This document shows, piece after piece, positions 43,742 through 54,644 of a stretch of DNA of 64,000 nucleotides; positions within the stretch are counted from its first letter, which is position 1, and each line of letters begins with the position of its first letter. Both the position numbers and the translations under genes were made by a program. The notes beneath the pieces were generated by a model that saw only the letters and a list, made by a program, of their open reading frames with translations, had not been told where the DNA came from and made no database searches. The DNA lies in contig JAMXDE010000041.1 of the NCBI GenBank assembly GCA_026770025.1, positions 186,001-250,000 on the forward strand, in the 5' to 3' direction. This DNA is from Craspedostauros australis. Lineage: Eukaryota > Bacillariophyta > Bacillariophyceae > Mastogloiales > Achnanthaceae.

Positions 43742-44272
43742 TCCAGACGTGCTTCCGAGTTGTTTTTCGAGCAAAATTGGGACACTCTTCGTGATATGAT
43801 TTGGTCCAACCAGTCTATTGTGAAGCCTTCTCACAAGGTACTCTTAGTATCCTGTTGACAAATCACAACCAAACAGCTTAGCGTACATATGCAGAATAGA
43901 TGAACGCAAAGTTACCTCGAGCTTGTAGTCCTCGAGAGGTCGAAGATGGGATATCTACACATGCTGCGCAAGGTTATGTTTGTACCATACGAGTACACCT
44001 GCTGTGGACTTGATCTGTGAGACAAGGTTGAAGGGCTCTCCGCAGTTGGAACAATGGGCTCTCTCCCTCTCTCTATCCTCAATGTTCGATACTACGAGCA
44101 TGAATGAGGTGAGGAAAAGATACTGCAGCCACCACCACCAATGCACACCCCAGCAACCAGATTCTCCTCCCCGCGCATCATTGGAGCAAGCGAGATACCA
44201 TGCACAGCATCTCCTTGCCGTTGACGCACCGCCATTACGCTCCAATAAACACTAAAGCAGCGCTGATGAGCC
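43742..44272. other. host sequence right of element B, 5' side of the next gene
   Basis: No supported gene. The first 100 bp have an open frame (ASELFFEQNWDTLRDMIWSNQ) ending at a possible donor AAGGTACTC, perhaps part of a host exon cut by the insertion, but nothing matching was found on the left side. Confidence 0.35.
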
Positions 44273-45847
44273 ATGTCATTCGACGCACGAGTGATCCGAG
44301 AAGATGAGGCGACAGACTGCGACACCATGATCGCTGATATCGTCGGAGGATCTTTGGCGCATGCTGACATTGGCATCCAATCCATGCAGTGCGTCGATAA
44401 CGACGACGACGACGACGACGACGATGTCGGTGACGTGACAGGCGTGATCTTCTATCGCTCGGTGCGATCCACGTTTTCGAGCTTGAGCATCGCGCAGATC
44501 ATTGATGACGACCCATGCGCACCCAACGGGAAGGTGGACGTGGAAGACGATCCCATCGTCGTGCGCGTGCAATTCGGCGTGACGGAATCGGAGACGTTGT
44601 CACCGCAGGATCGCAAACGCGTCAACGAGATGCGTTCGTACTGTCGCAGAACATTCAAGCTGGGCGATAAGATCCGCATCACGGGAGGGCAGCGCGAGGC
44701 GGTGTCGCATCAGATTCGGACCGAATGGAACAACGCCCGCGTGATTCTCAATGTGGCATCGACCGAGGAGGCCAATCGGCATGTGCGCATCCAGAAGATC
44801 AAGTTCTGGTCGACATTCCAGTGCCAGGCTTGGCAAAAGAGGTTCAATCCCAACATCAACGCGTCGAATGGCACTGCCGGAAACAATACGAGCAACAAAC
44901 AACAGGCGAAACGAAAAGCTGGCACGGAAGGGAGGCAGGATTCCAATGGACATGGCGCCACCGATATTCCCAAGCGATTGCAAGCCGGCTATGTCGCAGC
45001 GTTCCTGGTGCACGCCATCATGCACAAGATCGCGAAAGAAGAAGGCCTGCAGGATGCATTGCAAATGCTCGCATCTGATGGCTGCGATTGGACCAAGCTG
45101 GACAGCACGCACAATGTAGACGTCAACGGCAAGAGTAGCGTTGGCACCACGGGTGGCACTGCCGAGCTTGCAACGCTCAAGGCCCGCGCCATCGCGTACC
45201 TCAATTCCGGATCGGGTGTGATTGATGCCGCGGGTGGATCGGGACATGTCTCGATGGCGTTGGGGTTGGCTGGCGTCCAAAGCACCGTGGTAGATCCCAG
45301 ACCGACCGTCGGTAAGTTGCCAGGGAGGGATCGCAAGATCTGGAACCGAGCATTGAAGCTCAAGCCACCGCCCATGCCACCGCCAACGGCATCGTCCAAT
45401 CCAGATTCATCAGCAGAAGCATCAAAGCTATATTGCCAGCCGGTACCGTTTCAGGCGCATCGGGCATGGTTCGGCGCACCACCAGTCGGTGTGGAACGTT
45501 CGTTTCGTTTGCCCGACGACGAAGAGAAGGAGATTCCTGTGGTGGCGCACGACAGGTCCTAGCTGCTGCGGGCTGCCAGCGCATTGGTCGCGCTGCATCC
45601 TGACGAAGCCACAGGATGCGTCGTGGAAGTGGCTGTGAGACATCAGATACCATTTGTCATTGTGCCGTGCTGCGTCTTCTGCCGATTGTTCCCGGAACGC
45701 AAAAAGGTCAAGTGCGACGATCCCAACGAGGTGGTCAGCACGTACGATGATCTGTTGGAGTACCTGCAATCGCAGCACCCCACGATACGGAAGGAGACGT
45801 TGCCATTCAATGGCAAGAATACCGTCCTGTGGTCGACCTTCGCGTGA
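44273..45847 (+). pseudogene. SAM-methyltransferase-like gene with an in-frame TAG
   Basis: The frame from the ATG at 44273 stays in register to 45847 (525 codons) but is interrupted once by TAG at 45560-45562. The first part (429 residues) has a run of eight Asp, then a segment with RFNPNINASN and a motif-I-like GSGVIDAAGGSGHVSMALGL at about 311-330, followed by VVDPRPTVGKLPGRDRK. After the TAG the text ALVALHPDEATGCVVEVAV, then FVIVPCCVFCRLFP and YLQSQHP, is what I expect as the direct continuation of the same domain. No GT-AG intron of credible size removes the TAG. It is therefore a recent pseudogene, a gene with read-through, or a sequencing error. The specific substrate is unknown. Confidence 0.6.
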
Positions 45848-46119
45848 TGAAAGATCAGAGCAGGAAACAATGACAATAGGTGGGCAAGCCCGTACTGAGT
45901 AGAATTCGTTGTGTGATATTATAGGTGCTCCTGATACGTTGTTCATGAAGGAATACGACTTGTGTGTCGCTAAAATAAAGTTCGTTCGTTGGGACAACGA
46001 AGTCGATTACGTACTATTGGTACATACGCGTGCAATGAATGCCACGGTCGCACGATCGGCGCTTCTGTTAACAAAATTGCAATCGATGCGTGCGCCTGTG
46101 CCTTTGCGAGAGCAACGCA

Positions 46120-49071
46120 TCACACAGCGTTGCTTGCATGCTCGGCCATCTTGATATGCCTCCGGGAGGAGATCATGTCAGGGACAGCATCAACGCGGCC
46201 TTCAAGGCTGTTGGTGCTGGTGCTATTGCTTCGGCTCCTGCTTTTGCTGGACCTGCTCTTGCTCTTGCTGCGCTTCTTCGACCTTTGACTCTTTTGCTTC
46301 GAAGAGGAGTGGTTGCTGCTCATCAAACTGGAGCTTCGGGAAAGGGCGCGAAGCAAGGTGTCCTCGCCTGCCAACAGACAATCACGCAGGGAGACGGAGT
46401 TGGCTCCTGAGTTGGGAAGGAGGGAACGCAGGGAGGTTCTGTCAGCCATGGCCTGGTGCAACAGTGATGATGGTCTCTCCTGCAGCGATCGTGACGACTT
46501 GGCCTTGGGCAGACGGCGCTGACCTCCACGGGCACGGCTCCCGTTCCGGTTTCCGCTCCTGCTGCCGCTCCTGCTCCTGCTTTTCCCGCTGGCGCGGCTG
46601 CGGCTGTGGCTGTTTCTGCTGCTGCTACTCCTGCTTCGGCTCTTGCGCAGCTGGGATCTCTTGCTATCGCTCCTGTCATTCGAACTGACGGAGTCGCCAG
46701 ATCCCAGATCCTTAATCGTCTTGGAGTCAATGGAACGCAACGACAACGTCTTTCGGAACGTCCTCTTCGCCGCATGCAGGTGCGCCTCCATGCGTTCCAT
46801 CCCTCCGATCGCACCTGCCTGCTGCGATGACGACGATGCCGACGACGAGGTCGTTGTTGAGATTAGCATCGACTTCGTCCGCGACGATGGCTTGGGCTTT
46901 GCCCGCAGCTCCAACCTGAGCTGCTGCTTGAGGCTCATGGGGCAATCGGACAGCGACTTCGATTTGTGCTTCTCGTTCTTCCTCACCATCCTGCCAGCCT
47001 TGTAAATGAACTTGCTCGAGGACGAGCGTTCGATCTTGCCGGGAGGATCCGAGGTGGATTCCGTGCTGTTGGAAATCGACGGATCGTCTCCGCGTCGCGG
47101 ACGCCGGCGCTTCGATCGTGGCTTCTCGGCCTTGCCTCCGGGCAAAGTCAAGGACCTGGAGCTCGAAGTGCGTCGCGATTTGGATCGCGAGCCGGGTCTC
47201 GATCGAGATTGCGATCGCGACTGCATCGATGCATCCATCGAGGCGTCCATGGAGGCATCTCCGCTGTGGTTCGATCCAGCTCGAATCGCGACAGGACTGC
47301 TGTCATTGGAGTGTGCGATTTTTGTTTCTGCGCTCGTAGCCATGCGTGCCGCAGGTGCTGTTGGGCTTGATGATAGCATTGCCAATGCAGCCGCCAACTT
47401 GGTCGATGATGCCGCTGGCACCGACTTTGATGTCTTGGACGAAGACTTCGTCTTGTGGGAGCGCATCGTGTCCGAGTGGTGGCTGCCACTTGGATCGCCC
47501 AGCTTCGAGTGCGACGAGGAGGACAGACCGCGGTTGCGTCGCTTCTGGATACTGGCGCTTCCCTTCGTGCTCTCTTCGTGCATCGAATGCGAGAGGCCGC
47601 TGGACCGCGACTTCTGGCTCGTGGGTGAGCCGTGGCTGCGCTCCTCGAGGCTCTCATCGAAGATCGCCCGCCGCGATGGCGTGCGCAGCATGTCGATGGG
47701 GGCATGCTCCCGAATCTGCTTGAAGCGGTTTCTCATTCGCGAGTAGTCTATGCTCGCAGGCAGCGTGACCTCGGTGGTGTCGTCATCGGTGATGCTGTGA
47801 ATTGCGAACGAAGTGTGGCTCTTGATGCCGCTCTCGTCTGCGCTCGTCGCCGTGCTGATGCTGCAGACGCTGGCTCTGACGCCAAACGTGTCGGCTCTGC
47901 GGCCGCCGCCGATGCGCAGCGGGATGGAGGTGTGGTGGCTGATGGATGGTTCTCGGATCGGTGCGTTGGGCACGCTGTCGTTGCACAAGAGCTGGAGTCT
48001 GCGGAATCGGTCAGGCTGTTTGGAGCAGTCGATTTCAGATGCCAGCGTTGGCTCCGAGATATCATCTGCATGGCCATCATCATCGTCATGGTCGCCGCCG
48101 CTGCCGCGTTTTCCCCTGTCTCCGCTGGGCGAGTCCATCGCAGTGCGGGCTGCAGCTTTGGGACGTCCCTGAGAAGGTGACGGAGAGGGGTGGGAGATGA
48201 TGGTCTCGTCGTCCATCTTCATGGACATATGCAGCTTGGCGGAGCTTCCATGCACGCTGTCGAGGTCGGAGTAGCGGTAGAGCTGCGTGGGGCTCGAGAG
48301 CGGCGACAGCGCTCCCAGCGAGAAGCGCGACACGTTGGCCGACGACGATGGCGACATGATGCTGTCGACGCCCTTGTGCTTGCGCTCACTCACGATGCTC
48401 GTGGCCTCCGTGACGCCGCTGACGCAAGCGCTCTCCCAATCCGAGCTGCATTCCACGGCGGTGCGCGGCGACTCTTCGTTGGCGTTCCTGCTCGCGTTGA
48501 TTCGGCTGCGTCTCGATCGCAGAGGCTTCCTTCGGCTGGCGTCGCTTGTGCGGCGGATGGGGATGACCTGGATGGCCGTATCCTTGCGTGCTTGGGCACC
48601 GACGTTCCATTTGTTGGTCGTCATGTCTGCGTTCGTGCTCATGTTCGTGCTCATGTTCAGGCTGCTGTGGACGATGCGCTCATGCTCATCCTGGCTCAGC
48701 GAGCGCGATGCCAGCAACTTGCTGCTGCTGATGATGGTATCATTGATCTCCGCATCCGTGTGGCTGCCGCCGTTGCTGTTCATGCTGTTGCTGTGAATGC
48801 TGCTTGCGTTGGTCCTTGGCTGCTGCGTTGAATCTGGATGACGTCCGAGCCAACCCATCACGTCGACACTATCGAAGTTCAACAGATCGCTTTGCAGTTC
48901 CACGATTGCGATCCCTGTGGCCATCGCCGGACTCGTATTCTGTCTTCGTTGCCTTGGTTGCGCTTGATGGTTGGGCTTCTGTTGCTGCTGCTGCAGGACT
49001 TGCTGTTGTCTGACTTGCACGCTATGGGTACTCGTAGTCGTATGTTGTGAGTCTTTGTGCTGGTCCCGCAT
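46120..49071 (-). CDS. 983-residue Ser/Arg-rich low-complexity protein
   Basis: One long uninterrupted frame from the ATG at 49071. The N-terminus has a Gln-rich stretch (VLQQQQQK). The middle is Ser/Thr/Asp-rich with short conserved-looking blocks (EVTLPASIDYSRMRNRFKQ, SEIDCSKQPDRFRRLQLLC). The last 350 residues are dense in SRS, KSRS and RSKSK motifs, as in SR-type or nuclear-speckle proteins. No folded domain, signal peptide or membrane span is seen. The two similar blocks ending in RFRRLQ and RFKQIR are spaced about 110 residues apart and may be short binding motifs. Length without a stop on this strand supports real coding. Function is unknown. Confidence 0.75.
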   Translation of the reverse strand: MRDQHKDSQHTTTSTHSVQVRQQQVLQQQQQKPNHQAQPRQRRQNTSPAMATGIAIVELQSDLLNFDSVDVMGWLGRHPDSTQQPRTNASSIHSNSMNSNGGSHTDAEINDTIISSSKLLASRSLSQDEHERIVHSSLNMSTNMSTNADMTTNKWNVGAQARKDTAIQVIPIRRTSDASRRKPLRSRRSRINASRNANEESPRTAVECSSDWESACVSGVTEATSIVSERKHKGVDSIMSPSSSANVSRFSLGALSPLSSPTQLYRYSDLDSVHGSSAKLHMSMKMDDETIISHPSPSPSQGRPKAAARTAMDSPSGDRGKRGSGGDHDDDDGHADDISEPTLASEIDCSKQPDRFRRLQLLCNDSVPNAPIREPSISHHTSIPLRIGGGRRADTFGVRASVCSISTATSADESGIKSHTSFAIHSITDDDTTEVTLPASIDYSRMRNRFKQIREHAPIDMLRTPSRRAIFDESLEERSHGSPTSQKSRSSGLSHSMHEESTKGSASIQKRRNRGLSSSSHSKLGDPSGSHHSDTMRSHKTKSSSKTSKSVPAASSTKLAAALAMLSSSPTAPAARMATSAETKIAHSNDSSPVAIRAGSNHSGDASMDASMDASMQSRSQSRSRPGSRSKSRRTSSSRSLTLPGGKAEKPRSKRRRPRRGDDPSISNSTESTSDPPGKIERSSSSKFIYKAGRMVRKNEKHKSKSLSDCPMSLKQQLRLELRAKPKPSSRTKSMLISTTTSSSASSSSQQAGAIGGMERMEAHLHAAKRTFRKTLSLRSIDSKTIKDLGSGDSVSSNDRSDSKRSQLRKSRSRSSSSRNSHSRSRASGKSRSRSGSRSGNRNGSRARGGQRRLPKAKSSRSLQERPSSLLHQAMADRTSLRSLLPNSGANSVSLRDCLLAGEDTLLRALSRSSSLMSSNHSSSKQKSQRSKKRSKSKSRSSKSRSRSNSTSTNSLEGRVDAVPDMISSRRHIKMAEHASNAV

Positions 49072-52000
49072 TATGGGGAGGTGAAGGTTGCCTCCAGTTT
49101 CCCTCTACTCCTCGGCAGAGCAGTTGTGTTTGCGCACAAGAGCGATGGTTAAGATGTGATACGAAACGATACGAAACGATACGATGCGTTGGTCAGTGAG
49201 TTGGCCGGAAAGATAAGCCTCCCCTCTGACTTCGTGGTTCCAACACTCACTTGTCCGCACAACACAAGTACAGTTGCAGTACACGCCCATTCCTCGCAAA
49301 GGATTCTCTCCGCACAGGGGCGGTGGTGGCACCAGAGGCGGTTTGCTGTTTCCAGTGCAGGCACGTTGCGCACCACAATTGCACACAGGCTGCCTCCGAA
49401 CACCATGGACAGAGAAACGTTCTCACTCAAACGCGTGGTTCGGCCCAGGAGTTCGCGTTGCCAGCATGGGCAGAATGAGACCTGTTTTGATGTCTGTGCC
49501 GTGTCAAAGACAGTTGACAAAGTCCAAGAGCACAAGCACTCAAAGCAAACGAAGCAAGGAAGGAGCTGACGACGAGAAGAACCAGGAGGAATTGTGAGTG
49601 GTGGCCCATGCGGCATTCACGTGCTTCATAATGTGAATCACGAAGAGCGGATGAGCAAGTCGTAGTGACAAGGACATTTCTTCAATAGGCTTATGTCCGG
49701 ACATGCTCGCCTTCGACGAATTCCGACCAAGGGGATTGTGTGACTGCAGAGTACAATTCTGTGACGGATAACGCCAGCATCTCTCCGCTGGATCGCACAA
49801 GTGACTCGCGAAGAGAGGGTCAACTTCGCAGATGACCTGAGATGGACACCTATTTATCTTCCAGGTTCGTCGCTGTGGGCGCAATCCCCAACACATTCAC
49901 CGGTTTTGTTTCGTTTGGTTTGCACGGACATGACATCGTGACTGAACAAAAAATGGGGCACATCTCAAGCCAAGCCAAAGCGGCAATCATTTCTTTGTGG
50001 AACGAACTGTGCCTGTGTTCGTCGAACCCATCCCAAACAGACAAAGCCCGATCAAAACATGACCACAATTACAATCAGAGAGCCTCCACCACTTGCGAAA
50101 TTCATAACGGACAGTCTCCACAATAACATTAGCGCAGTTGCTCTACCACGGATTGCGCGGTAGTTATCCGGTCAGATGTGCTTCTTCTGTTGGCGTCGTT
50201 ATCGTCGTCGCCGTAGTCGTTGCTGCTGTTGTCGTTGTTACTGTCTCCGTCGTCGCGGTTGTTTGCCAATGTACTGTTGCTGCCTGCAGATGCTACGACC
50301 GCAGGAGCCGCATCGCGAGTCCTGTTCGCTCCATCCGATCCTCCATCTCCCCTTCGCACGAGATCGTAGAAATGGGAACATGACTATTGGCGGTGGTCGC
50401 AACTCGGTGGAGAAGTTAGCAGTGGCATACTTCCAAGCCGGAATCCCCATGTCCGATTTGGGTGGCTTGACTTCGCTTTTGCAGGTTAGTTGCAATCCTG
50501 CTTTGCGATGCTGTCGACGCCTCAGTATCGGCGTCCTCTCCTCTGTCCTGCCGCGCACATTGTTTACAGGCATCTTGATCTGGGGGAGGCACATGGATAT
50601 TTTGGAACATTTCTTTCAGCTGCAACTGCTCAGAAGGTCTGCGATCAAAGACTTCAATGAGGGCCACGAACAGGTCAAACACATCCGCAGGAGGCGACGA
50701 CCGCACCCCCAAGCAAGGCCACCGTTACCGGAAACTTTCTTTGCACTTTCCTTTCAGGGATTCCTTGGGCAGCGGGCTCTGCCACATGGAACTTGAATGG
50801 CATCCGAGAGAGATTAGGCAGCTCCAGATGCATTTCCCCAATCTCAATCATGGATTGCCTCCTCATCGACCAGAAATGGGACCGAAACAAGCAGTGCCCG
50901 GAGTGCTTTGGACTGCTTTGCCTCCGTTTGCGGAATCGGGATAGGTTTCGATGCGACGTCGACGAGGACTGGTGCAACCATGTAATGCGTTCTCCGTGTA
51001 CAGGTATCGTGGAGTGCTGATAGTCACAACGCATCGTGATCCATCAATAGTTGCTCGGTCGGTCGAAGAAGACGAGACGAGACAGACTTCGATGGTGGAT
51101 TTGGGCATATCCGATCGGGTGACATCGAGAGGTTGTTGCTTCAACTCCTGCCCAGTGGGCGACAGTTCATGGCTTGGACGGCAGCAACAATGGAACCGCA
51201 AACCCTCTCTTCGCCAGGTACCGCCTGGGTTGTTCCACCAGCGACTCAATGTATGCATTATACCTCCCTGTGCAAGATTAGCAGAGGGAGCGAGTGAGAG
51301 AGCAAGAAAGAGATGCACAAGGTGAGGTGAGGCAAGGCGAGATCGCTTGTTTTGATGGCTTGGAACCTACGAACCCTTGTCAAGCAGCCAAAATCAACGG
51401 AACACGACGAGCATCTGAACAGCGCAAATGTCATCCGCGGCATCATTTGTGGAACGCGGTTGCTCTGTCGAGTATTACTCGAGTACAAGCACATGCGAGT
51501 ATGAGGCAGAGTGTTAGTTGAGCATTCTCAGAAGCGAATGAAGTAACCTTTGGCAAACCGCGAGCGGATTCGGCCGCTGCACTTCCTTGGTTTGGGTGGA
51601 GGGAGTGACACTTGGTGCGCGGAATCTGAGAGAAACAGAAAATTCAATCACCGGCCATGATTCGCGCCACGCAGTGATGCTTTTCTGGTCTGTGAGGAGC
51701 GCGAAAGTGTTGCAAGACGGGCATGTGCCACAAAACGATGCTGATGCTCCGCAGAGGCAGTCCCATTCGTGATTTCGGTACCGAATCTGGGGAGGTTGGA
51801 TCGAGAGTGCTGGAACATGAGTGTAGTCGTGCAACGTCTCTGTATCCTTCGAGGCCAATGAGGCACAAGGACGAGCACGATCATGAGCACGACCACAAAC
51901 AACATCTGCCGAAGCATCCGGGCAGGATCGAGTTCGATTGGGTCAGGAATGAACAGTCTCCCCCTCCTTGCATGAGCTGGCTGATGTGATAGAAGCCCAA

Positions 52001-52142
52001 CCGGGGACTCCTTGGGCGAGGGCTTGCGCTCGTGCCATGCGCGTGCGAGTGTGTGAGTACATACTGGTAGTCTATGGCGCTTGAGCACACGCTGAGAATC
52101 GAGCTCTGCTGTTGTTTGGAAGTTCATCTTTTCTCCAGGCTC

Positions 52143-52177
<35 letters not shown>

Positions 52178-53573
52178 CCATTCCAAGAGAAAGCCAAACA
52201 ACATGAAATCGCACCGAGAAACGGGTGTCTATCGTTGCCCAAGGTATCCGTGCATATCCAAAACGCTACAACACATTGCATCGCCCAAATAGTTCAAGAC
52301 GTGTGCTGACTGGAGACCGATACCTGAACGCTGTCACATCAGACAGTAGCAGCTCACCATAGTACGAGCGGTAGCGCTACACATGTAGATCCTCCACAGT
52401 GTTCATCCTCGTTCCGACACCGCCAGGCTCAGTCTTCTACTCTACTGTATACTAGGTGTCAAACATAAAATCATCGACGAGGCGGTGCGCGAGGAGGCGG
52501 TTCGTCGCTACCATGACGTGTCCATTGTGCGACTGCCTTCACACCCAAAAAGTGGTAGCAAGACGTCGATCGTAACGCCAGTAGCGTTGTCACTTCCCTT
52601 ACCTCCCGTCGGAGATCCGTGTGCCATTGATTCCGTTCTGGCAACCCAAGTGAAGAAAACCACGAGGTGTATCTTGGTGCAAGTCGCTTCGCATTCGTTT
52701 GGTGGCGAGGCTGTTTCAAACCAACCATTGCGTTCTAGTCTCTGGGAGCCACGAGGACATACCAACGCTTGGCGGGGTGGCTCGTTTGTATTCTACCATG
52801 CACTCTCGTCCACCCTGCTCCATTCCGTTCTTGCGGAGGAAAAGCAGAACGAGTTAGCGCTTGAGTGGGTGCAGATGCTTGACATGCGGAGAGCTCCACG
52901 CAAGCGAGACCACCAAGGCCGCACCAAGAGCTGCGAGAACCACATCGGTATGGACGCAAACTTGCGCCCAATTTGTGGGCGCGTGCTTACGCCCAATGAA
53001 CTTTCTGTGGGTCATCAATTGTGGATGTGTTTGTCCCTGACACAACCAACAAATCAATGGATGACCGCGACTGTTGGCTCATCCATTCATCAATTAAATT
53101 ATCACGTATTTCGTCTGGACAGTACCACGCTTGTGTTGTGTCTGTGTTCTCCGAAATGACAGACCTCGTGATTTCTCAACGCGGACCTCGTAAACGTATC
53201 TTTCGCATCAACGAAAAACAAGAACGACACAATCTCGCACACATCTCGACCTAACGCAACACATCCCACACCACAAATCGTAAAGTATGGCCATCCTCTC
53301 TCTCCACCATCCACAATCCAAACGATGGCATTGCATGCTGCAAGGCCCTGCCGCAGTTCGATCCATGGAACCATCTCTGCCAGAGTTGCGACCGTGACAT
53401 TGGCCACGCTTGTCATTCCCTTCTTGTTCACTTCCTTCGTCGGCGTTCGATCCTTCAGAGCAACAGCATTTCCGTTGTGCGATCGGCATCAGAACCATCT
53501 TCCGTCCATTCAATGACACCACCTCATAACACCAGAATCGTCCACGATAACGCGAAACGCCCTGTCCAGTGAC
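49072..53573. other. 4.5 kb with no confident gene
   Basis: Many short frames, none with a recognisable domain. A weak candidate gene is listed at 50382-50944. A (GA)n run lies at about 52146-52173. I found no tRNA, no transposon ends and no long repeat here. Confidence 0.45.
50382..50944 (+). CDS. weak candidate two-exon gene
   Basis: A short exon (from ATG at 50382: NMTIGGGRNSVEKLAVAYF, GIPMSDLGGLTSLLQ) ends at a consensus donor CAG|GTTAGT near 50484. A good acceptor (TTTCTTTCAG) at about 50620 precedes two open frames, one ending at 50944 with a helical HMELEWHPREIRQLQ text. Neither frame is recognised and the joined frame is uncertain, so this may be chance. Confidence 0.2.
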
Positions 53574-53690
53574 GATGCCAACAACGATACCAACAACGAT
53601 ACCAACAACGATACCAACAACGATAGCAACAACGATAGCAATGGCAACAACAACAACAATGGCAACAATGACAACGACAATGAGCTCAAC
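53574..53690 (+). repeat. 12-bp AACAACGATACC-type tandem repeat
   Basis: About six units of AACAACGATACC or AACAACGATAGC followed by AAC/AAT-rich sequence. In one frame it encodes an Asn/Asp run (NNDTNNDTNNDS) leading into the possible coding sequence at 53694. Confidence 0.85.
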
Positions 53691-53693
53691 ACC

Positions 53694-54403
53694 ATGATCG
53701 GCTTCGAATGCTTGCTGTCCGAACGATCTTCACGGCTCACGTTCCCCCATCTCATCAACTCCCGATTGGGGAGGGTGCCTTCCAACCACCGCCGCGTCTT
53801 CGGTCATCCTGCTTCCATCTTCTTCCAACGCATCATCGCAAATCAGGAAACGTTGGAAATGTCGTCCCTATCCATCGAACCTTTGCGATGATCGCGACGG
53901 TGGATTCATCTGATTCATGTTCGAGGTCCCCAGCTCCAATCACGAATTCACCACTGCCGACAGCGTGCCCAGCCAGGCCTTCTTGGACCGCGAGAAGGAA
54001 TTCCACATCATCCAAATGCGCGTATTCGCACAACTTGAATAGCAACGATGGTACGAATACAACAACGACGGCGCTGAACTCCATCAGACTGGCGTGCACG
54101 TCGTCCACGGACGCGGCCTACATTGCGCAATGGGGACAGCAACGATTTGGCGATCACTACATCAAGTACGGCATCACCACCATCCGGGGATGGCAGCGCG
54201 ATTCCGGGCTGCGTCCGTGCGCCGTGTATCTACGACATTGCTACTTGGCCGCCAAATCGATGGGAGGTGTGTGTTTCAACTCCTTCCTCGATGATACGTG
54301 CTTGATCGATCGCAAGACGACCGTGCGGGAATACGTGCAACAGTATCCGGACGTCTTGGAGGTGGAGCCGCCGGATTCTTTGCGAGAGCGGTATTCAGGG
54401 TGA
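53694..54403 (+). pseudogene. gene with clear coding tail but unresolved frame
   Basis: The tail, 54096-54403, is convincing: AAYIAQWGQQRFGDHYIKYG, GWQRDSGLRPCAVYLRHC, NSFLDDTCLIDRKTTVREY, ending RERYSG. It resembles conserved C-termini I recall from diatom hypothetical proteins, but I cannot give a function. Upstream, text that also looks coding lies in two other frames: one from 53694 to 53891 (MIGFECLLSERSSRL), another at 53917-54039 (MFEVPSSNHEFTTADS, FLDREKEFHIIQMRV). I could not find GT-AG introns that join these in phase. Either small introns with odd sites are present or the gene has taken frame shifts and is decaying. Confidence 0.45.
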
Positions 54404-54644
54404 GACGATGGCAGTGTGATGGCTTTGGTGACATGAACAACAGTGATGTCCGCCTACCAGCGCTCAAGAGGCACCGTACTTCGCTAGCTTCTCGTATGTT
54501 TGGTGGCAGAGTCCTAAAGTTAGCTCGCATGTGTCCTCGTACCATCACGATTTGCTAGCCATCCATGCATGCATGCATCCACTCACTTCTTGTTTTGCAG
54601 TGCATGGGGAGCATCGAAAGCATACCGAATAGCGATCCAAATAT

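Noticed and set aside
52485-53159. 224-codon plus-strand frame
   Set aside because: No domain, no conserved-looking blocks, no supporting context. Kept as unsupported.
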